DNA of 64,000 bases from Agapetus fuscipes (Eukaryota; Arthropoda; Insecta; Trichoptera; Glossosomatidae), in the NCBI GenBank assembly GCA_951799405.1, contig OX637359.1:1484201-1548200 (forward strand). Reading direction: 5' to 3'. Below are positions 25,501-34,500 of this stretch, one piece after another. Position 1 is the stretch's first letter. Each line of letters opens with the position of its first letter. The notes beneath the pieces are model-generated. The model was not told the origin of the DNA. It did not search any database and was given only the letters and a program-made list of their open reading frames with translations. The position numbers and the translations under genes were made by a program.

Positions 25501-28500
25501 TTCAAAAGCCTTAATCGTATCCATGTCGAGTTTCTTACACGCAATGTGTATGAATATAAAGTCTTCTAGATTCTCTATGTTCAACTGTTTGATTGCAGCA
25601 GTCAAACCCGAAAATAGATCAATAAAGTCCTCCAAGTTTGAGGCAGATGGTTCCTTTACTGCAGGAATATTTAACAATTTCTCTTGATAAGTTGTTGCCA
25701 GAACGCGCTTATCGTTGTATTTCTTGACCAACGAATTCCACAAAATTGTATAATTTTGAGCAGTTGGCAATAAACCTTGGCAAATGCTTTGAGCTTTTCC
25801 TACCAGTTTTCCAACTAAATATTGAATCTTTTCACCTTCCGTTAGACTGTCATTCTCATGGACCATAGATTTAAGATTTTCATAAAACACCGGCCAATTG
25901 TTTACATCTCCGTTGAAGGCACACAGCTCCAATCGTGGTAGTTGGATGCTCCTTTTTAAAGGAATATCATTTGCACTTGAGGATTTTGTTGTGTCTTTTA
26001 AATTCTCGTAAGTATATTTAATTTCAGCGTATAAGTCTTCAAATGACAGAATAATATTATTATCTGTTGCTTCATCTTCCTCACTTTCTGCAATTAAATC
26101 ATTTTTTTCTTTTACCAGTAATAAAAATTCTTTACGCCAGTTGTCAATGCCTGCCGCGTGCACTTTAAATTTACGCAAATAAATTTCTCCCAAATGAATT
26201 GAATTAATGGTATCGAAAATGCATTGTGCCCGTTCCAAGTACGTCTCTATCTCATTCTGGAGGCGCTCCTTACGTCGTTGAAATGCTCGTTTTTCGCGTT
26301 CTGAAGTCATGTTTTAATTTGGCTTTAATAAATTAAATTTGATAAAATTAATAATAAATTTTACAAATCCCGTACGTACAAGTCCTTATAAATTGAAGTA
26401 GCAAAGAAAAAAGAAGGTTATAATAATGTTATCAAAATGTAAACAAATAATGTAAACAAAGAAAGTAAACAATGCAAGTACCTAGGTAGTTACTTATACC
26501 GCGGGCTTAATTCGAATGTACCTAAAATGCAAGAGATAGGTATACTTACAAGGCAATTAAAGAATTAACCCGCACTTCGATTCCAAAGCGATATTTATGA
26601 TAATAATGTATGAACGCGTCACGAATTGCATTTTTGTAGCAATAAAAATGGCGAATAATTTTTTGAATCCGATTTCAAACTATAAGAATCTGAATTAATA
26701 TTACGTGAATCTAGTTTTTTAATTTACGATCTGGCTTCGTTAGGACCAAAATTATGATTACGCCAAGTTTGGCGCTATCATGTGGGATGCGTGGGGGAGG
26801 ATTTGAGATCGCAAACTGGTTCTCGATTATCGCGTTCGGACGAACTGCCCAACAAATCTGTCTAGGCAGCCAACCAAAGGAGCAAGGGAAAAGGAAATCA
26901 CGGAATCAAAGTCTGGACTCACCTTATCTCCAATGGATGCCTCTTTCGCGGAGCACTGGTCGCGTTTTTGTGTGTGTTTCTCCTTTATTTCTGTCGCGCG
27001 CGATGAACACTGCGATGGACACGTCTATCCAAGGCCGCGTATGAAGAAGTACTGCTGGAGACAGGTGATTGGGTAAAGTAGGAGTGGTCAGTTTATAGGC
27101 TAAAGGACACAGGATTTTATGGCCAGCTACCTATAAACAAACCTACCCAACAGCTCGCCCAAACATGAACCATTTTTTACAGTATGGGTGGTCAGCCTCA
27201 TACCAACCTATAAGTCAAGGAATATGAATAATAAATTACATTTAAATATAAAAAAGAACAAAACCTTACAAAGAAATCTATACAAAAAAAGTCAAAAATT
27301 TCCTATGCAAAAAATGTAGCAAATGAAAACACCAACATTAGAAATCAACATTGCAGATTAGCCGCCACTTCTTCCTGTCCTTGCATACTTCTTTCATTTC
27401 ATCCAGAGTCATAACCTTTTTCATACAAGTCCTCCTTTTATTATGACTCTGGATATCCCATTCATTCGCTATTTCAGAGATTTGATCCTTCCATACTTTT
27501 CTCGGTCTTCCTCTACCACGACATCCATCTATTCTAGCAACATATACTTTCTTCGTCAATCTTTCATCACTCACTCTCTCCAAATGCCCGAACCATCTTA
27601 ACATACTTCTTTTAATCTTCACTTTCACACTTTCCCTTACACCACATTCTTCTCTTACAAAATCATTCCTCACCCTGTCACTTCGTTTTTTCCCAATCAT
27701 ACTTCTTAGATAGTCCATTTCTACTGTATGGACTTTACTAATTTCCCTTTCACTCACCGTCCAGGCTTCACTTCCATACATCAAGGTTGGCACTAGTATA
27801 CCACCGTGCACCGCCAATCTAACATTTTTTGAGAGATTTTTGTTCCTGGCGATGCAAGCGGTCGCACCCAGTACACACCTGCCTTTCATTATTCTTCTTT
27901 CAAATTCACCGGCCATTCTTCCATCTTTTTCAAACTTACTTCCCAAATATACAAACTCATTTACAACATCAACATTCATTCCATTAATTTTAAATTCATA
28001 ATTCATATTTTCATCATCTCTTTCAAAAATCAAAACTAATTAATTACCCAATAACATCTGTTGAACCAGGGTCAAAGTTATGGTCAAATGATCCAGGTGG
28101 GGATCGAACCAATGTTTTTTTATTCCAAATACGCTAGAAAGATCAGCCCGCTTGGCCCCTCGGCCATAACACCGACAACTTTTATATTTTCATTCTTTAA
28201 TTCAATTCAAATTTATATTACAGGATGACCAAATTCTTCATTAAAAATCAAATCTTATTTTTCATTTTATGTAATGAATACAAATAATAATTGGCGCTTT
28301 GTTGCGACGACGACCAAGCTCGTAAAAAGGTTGATAGCTCAATTGGTTGAATGCTTGCATTCCATGCCGAGAGCAAGGGTTCGATCTCAAGGTTTACTCA
28401 GCCTTCACAAGAAATGAGAACCAGCCACCCCGGGAGCTGGGAAACCACCACTTTAACTGAATGTGGTTGGTGTGAGGCCGGCCCCCTTACCCGTAAAAAT

Positions 28501-31500
28501 AAATAGGTCTCAAATCGCCACATGCGACGCCTTCGGGGTTAACGCAGGCAAGAAGCTACGCTATGTGTGTAGCTTAGTTGCGTAGGTATCACAATGCGCC
28601 TGTGTGTTCTCCATACTTATTAATATTATTTTTTTTTTATTAGGAAGACCAACAGCGTTACAAAACAGGATTAAAAACAACAGTAGACACAAGAAGCCAA
28701 TAAGAGGTCCTCACGTATAAAGACAATTTAAAATTAAACAAAAGAGAAAAGTATTACAAGAGATTATACAAAATTAAAAAAAAAACAATAGAAAGGAAAT
28801 ATAAACTAAAAATAGTAATGGGAGACATAATTAAACAAAGCCGAAAGACAATAAAAAAGAAAAAAATAAAGTAAAAATAGTAATGAGAGATACAACCTAG
28901 GATACAAAGAAGTTCTGCGTCATCCGCTGTCTTACCAACGTTGGTTTAGAATTGAAGAGGTCAAAATCACAATGATCTGCGTTATGATTAAAACTGTCAC
29001 TTGCACGCCACATAAATGCATTCTGTCTATAGTAAGTGTGGGAAAAAGGTAAGTTTATTGGACAGGGATTTCTAAGTGGTTTAACAGGTACGTTAATATT
29101 TATTAGGGAGAGGAGATCTGGACAGTCGATGGATTATTGCGCACAAATCTAACACCTTATTTATTATATCTGTTGTTATAGGTAAAACCTTCCAGTGGGA
29201 CTGCGCTACAAACAGTGTTCACATTCAGCACTCTGGCAGCCACAGATCTGACCAGAGACTACCCGCTACAGTACACGTTTGGGTACAGAACATCCCCCAC
29301 TGATGTCACCACAATAGCCACCTACATCGAGAATCTGTCTATTGAGACTGTCCTACCCTACTCTGGTAAGTACAAAAATATAATAAGTCTACAAAATTGT
29401 CTCACAGATGGTGCTTTTCTCAAAATAATGCATAGAACCGACCTCAGAGCACTGACGTTTGTAAAGTTACCACAACAGCGTATATTGAGACTGTCCTTGT
29501 CCGATCAATAGCTCAGTTGATAAGAATGCTCATGGCGACGTTAGATCACCTCTGCGGCACTACAACAAGTGTCATAGACCCCTAGAGTCTCTAGAATCTA
29601 TGGAGTCTCCCGCACAGGATTTCTTAAAAAAAAAAAAAAAAATGTTATTTTCACCACATTTAAGCTGTATATGCTCATATTTTATGTGATTTATAGTTTT
29701 TTCTTTTCAGAGGCCCCAATAGTTCCAATGTTGACAGTGTGTGATTCACGCGGGGCTTGCAATGACCTTGAGGGGGAGCCGGTGACCACCGTGAAGCCCA
29801 GAGAGATTTCCTCCACAGAGCTGGACCACTTCATGGATCAGGTGCAGAAGTACTTGTTCAGGAAGGAGTACTCGGAGGCGTTCTACTTAGCCATGGTGCT
29901 GATGAAATCTCTCAAGGTAACTGCTGTCATATCGTCACCCAACCTTTCAACGAAAATGTCTTAAAAATCACATTCTACACAATCTGAGCTAAGAAATACC
30001 CGTAAAACACGATAATGTGAGAATTGCTTTAAATATTTAAAAAATAAATTTCTAGTTTTAAGTAGACACATTGGTCCAGTATACATCCAAACATTGCTTG
30101 TATGAAATAACCTCTGATGGAAAAAGGACAAACAAGCACTAAGGCGATGATCTGTTAAACCAGGGTCAAAGTTCTTGTCGATAGGACATGACGCAGGCAG
30201 GGTTCAAACTGTCGTTAGTGTCAATAATGCAAATTCGAGTGCCAACGCCTTATCCCTATGATCATTCCACAAATTCCATGAAACATTGAGAAATCAGTAG
30301 TTCTCCACAACACGGTGAGGAAACATTTCAGAAAATATAAAGGATAATTGGGTAATTTCACATTTTTTGTTAATTTCATAAAATGATAAAAGACTTTTTG
30401 AAAAAAATAATATTTTGCGTAATTTTTAAATTATGGCTCTTTAAAATTGCTATATGCTTGTGATCCTTGAAATGCACTCTACACAACCATAGTATTTTCA
30501 ACCGTATTCCCTACCTCTGCAACTACCCCTTTAACTTTCAGTTTGTACCGAACGGGCAGGTGCAGGAGAATATATTTGTGATGTTCTTCGAATATGCGAC
30601 CTTGGAGGACATCAAGCAGCAGATGGCGGACCTGAGCAACAAGGACAACCTCGGCTCCTCAAGTGACTTCATCAAGAGCTCCACAAAGTTCATAGAGAGA
30701 GTGACAGTCTCTGATCAACTCTTGCAGGTGGAAACAATGCTATTGTGATGATTAATAAGTAAAACTGCGGTGATTTATTTTGCACAATTTATTTCAGATT
30801 CGGTTCACATACTGAGTCACTTTGCACCTGCACGATACAACAGTCGGTTGACTTCTTTCCTACAGAGAGCTTTGAACGTTATTTTATAGCAAGAATAAGG
30901 CTCATTCTCAAATCATTGAGAATTGGTACATGCGAGACCAAACACTCGAACAATCTTTAACAATACGCAACTATACGCAACTAAGCTACACATATAGTGT
31001 AACTTCTTGCCTGCGTTATCCCCGAAGGGGTCGCATGTGGCGCTTCGGGACCTATTTATTTTTACAGGTAAGGGGGCCGGCCTCACACCAACCACTTTCA
31101 GTTGAAGTGGGGGTTTCCCAGCTCCCGGGGGGGCTGGTTCTCATTTCTTGTGAAGGCTGAGTAAACCTTTGAGATCGAACCCTTGCTCTCGGCATGGAAT
31201 GCAAGCATTCTACCAATTGAGCTATCGACCTTTTTACGAGCTTGATCGTCGTCGCTACAAAGCGCCAATTCTCAAGCAAGACCCAGTTGCTGTTAGGCTG
31301 GATGGAGCTTTGGTGACCGGTCATTGGTAAAGGTTTTTTATGAATTTTTCAACCCAGCGAAGAGCAAATTTGAAAATATAAATGGTATATTTTTTGTGCT
31401 CCGCCGGGAATCGAAGCCACAACCTTCCCATTCAGAGTCCGCAGTGTTACCACTGAGCTACGGACCGGTCTACTAACTACTACTCTACTCTACCGGTCTA

Positions 31501-34500
31501 CTCTACTAACAATACAAATTATATCAGAACCTAACATCTATTTATTTATAGAGAGACTTCACATGCACTAAATCTGATCTAATCTAATCTAAGTTGCAAA
31601 CATATGTTACATTGGAGATTCACATTAAAATAAAATCTCAAATGGACATACACCCTGCAACTCTTGCCGTCCTTCCCTGAAACAGGGGTGACATTGACAG
31701 AGTCACCCCTGACAATTTTTACAGCATGGTTGGTCAGCCATATACCAACCTATAAGTCAAGGATCATACACGACAAATTACATTTTATAAATCAATAAAT
31801 AATAATATCTATGGACATTAAAACTAAAACAGAAAACAAATTCCAATTTAATAAGCCCTAGCCATCAACATTACAGATCATCCGCCATTTCTTTCTGTCC
31901 TTACATACTTCTTTCATTTCTTCCACTATATAACACAGACAAACAAAACGCACAATTAAATATTGCTAATACCATTGTGATGTATAAATGGTTGACTTAA
32001 ATAAGAAATTATAATGTATCTACCTATTAGGGATGTTAAAAAAAGACGCAACTAAGCTATACATATGTATGTAACTTCAAGCCTGCGTTATCCTCAAAGT
32101 TATTTCTGGACAGTCCAGGTTTTGCAGCGATGGTTTCCATGCATTATCACATTAATGTTTATGTTTTAGGCCATTCTGAAATTGAGGGACACGGTATTTG
32201 AGATAGCCAGTCAGTCTCCTAATGGTGCAAAGAGTGTGAAAGCAAGACGATCTATCACAAGCTACAGTAATCAAGGATCAAAAGCAAAACTCATGACACC
32301 TGAAACCCTTCCCGACGTCTTTGGAAGACATTCGATATTTGTACATGACTCTCTGAGAAGAAAGCGAGCCCTCTCACCTGATGATGTCAGGAACTTTTTG
32401 AAGATATCCGAGTACATCATCTTGACTTCAAGCGACGAGGCTCAGGTGGTCACTGAGAAGAAGAAGGTGATAGAAAAGCTGGAAAGGTCTACTCCAGATT
32501 TGTGCAAAGGGAGCTCCAGGCAAGCCAGCATTATAGGTAATTACAATAATATAAGGATGATTTATTTGGTGAGCGTTGTTTTGTGTGAATCACATTTCAA
32601 GAGCCCTCTGCGAACATGGTCGTTGCTAAAGAAAGTGCCAGTACTCAAGCGATATCCAGTTAATGTAAGGCTGGATGGACCTTTAGTGACCGGTTTTTAG
32701 TAAAGGTTTATTGGTAAATGATATATTTTTTGTGCTCCGCCGTAACTCGAACCCACAACCTTCCATTTACTAGTCCGAAGTGCTGCCACTGGACTACGGA
32801 CCGGTCTTTGGTAAAGGGAAATTAATTTTCAACCCAGCGAAAAGCATACTTGGAAATATATATTTATAAATAAAAATATGTTCTGCTAGGAATCAAACTC
32901 ATGAACTTTCCATTAGGAGTCTGCAATGTTAACACTAGACAGCAGACCGGTCATAACTATAACTATTCATCGTACCAGCGTGGAGCTGAGGTCGATATTG
33001 CAAGAGTCAGAAATGAAATCAAGAATACTCCAGTGGGCCGGACATGTAGTACATACAGAGGACTTCAAGATCATCAGAAATGTCTTTGGTGATGCCCCCT
33101 TTGGTGTCAACACAGAAGTCCTGAGAGTAAGGGGCCATGATGATCATGATAATGTGAGGATGATTTATTTGGCGAGCGTTGTTTTTGTGTGAATCACACC
33201 TCATGAGGCCTCTGCGAGCTTTGTCGTCACTTAGAAAGCGCCAATTCTCAACAAGACCCAGTTGCTGTAAGGCTGGATGGACCTATGGTGACCGGTCTTT
33301 GGTAAAGGCATATTAATTTTTCAACCCAGCGAAGAACAAATTTTATCCCTTCGTATCTACCTTTATGATCATTATATGTTTTGAGACTATTAAAGCTAGG
33401 CATTCATTTTTAGCTACTCAGAAATTGTAACGATAAATTTGATTCTTTCACTTTCCAGAATCCAGAGTCTCGTTCACCAGCATTGAGCGCATCAGCCTGC
33501 GCTCCACGCTGAGCTTCCCCCTCCCCTACAGCCCCCGCTTGGCGCACCTCCTCCCCAGCAGCGCCTCCGCCCTCCTGCAGCTCCTGGGCACGGAAACCCT
33601 GGCACCTTTAGGGGGCTCCCTGTGCCTGGCGAGGTCTGCGCATCCTCATAATGCCTTCCCGTCCAGCAGCAGTGACAGATGGGTGTACAGGACTGCCGTG
33701 TATAGGCAGATGGATGGAGGAGGCTTTGAAGATGTGGATGGCTTGCAAGTTGTACTGAAGCTGCCTGTTAATACGGTGGACGTATCAAATGATGTGAGAT
33801 TGCAGGTGAGTGCTTGAAAATTGCTCATTGGTTGGTATGCGGCTGACCCCCCATGATGGGAAAATTGGTTCACTTTTGCCAATGCCACCCCCGTTCAGGG
33901 AACGGCGGCAGGAGCTGCAAGGTTTATGTTTATTTGAGTTTTTTTTATTTGTATGCACACATGCAGAATGTGTAGGCGCGAACCTACATGTGCCTGTCTG
34001 TGGGATGCATTTAATATGAGCCTTAAATGTTAACATATCTTTGCAGCTTCGATTATAGATTATAGATTATAGATAAGGTCTTTATCGGGACCAGTCTGAC
34101 GTCTAGTGGTTAAGCTTCGGACTTGTAAATGGAAAGTCTTGGGTTAAAAATATACCAATTATATTTTCAAATATGCTCTTTGCCGTGTTGAAAAATTGAT
34201 TGCCTTTAACAAAGACCAGTCACCAAAAGTCCATCCAGTCTTACAGCAACTGAATCTTGCTTGAGAATTGGCGCTTTGTAGCGACGACCAAGCTCGTAAA
34301 AAGTCCAGTCGATGGCTTAGTTGGTAGAATGCTGGCATTCCATGCCGAGAGCAAGGTGAGAAATGTGAGAGCGTCAGAAATGATATCCCGTGTCGGTGTT
34401 TATTTCAAACCCAAAATACATACCAGCAAGGTGCACTCGAGTCTTCACAAGAAATGAGAGATCTCATCTGTAGCTTTGTGTTATTTTCAGTGCCGAAGAT

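Larger units (their letters stand above)
20638..27165 (-). mobile_element. Intact BEL/Pao LTR retrotransposon
   Basis: A 6528-bp element with 411-bp LTRs at both ends and TGAAC duplicated at 20633-20637 and 27166-27170. The LTRs start TG and end CA. A minus-strand polyprotein fills the interior. Right after the 5' LTR is a primer-binding-site candidate (26731-26748). Next to the 3' LTR is a G-rich purine tract (six Gs, 21051-21056). It lies antisense in REJ intron 8. Everything needed for retrotransposition in cis appears intact, and no envelope gene is seen. Reading both LTRs side by side I found no difference, so the insertion is very recent. Confidence 0.97.

Noticed and set aside
21527..25687. 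Plus-strand frames across the BEL element
   Set aside because: Antisense shadows of the polyprotein.
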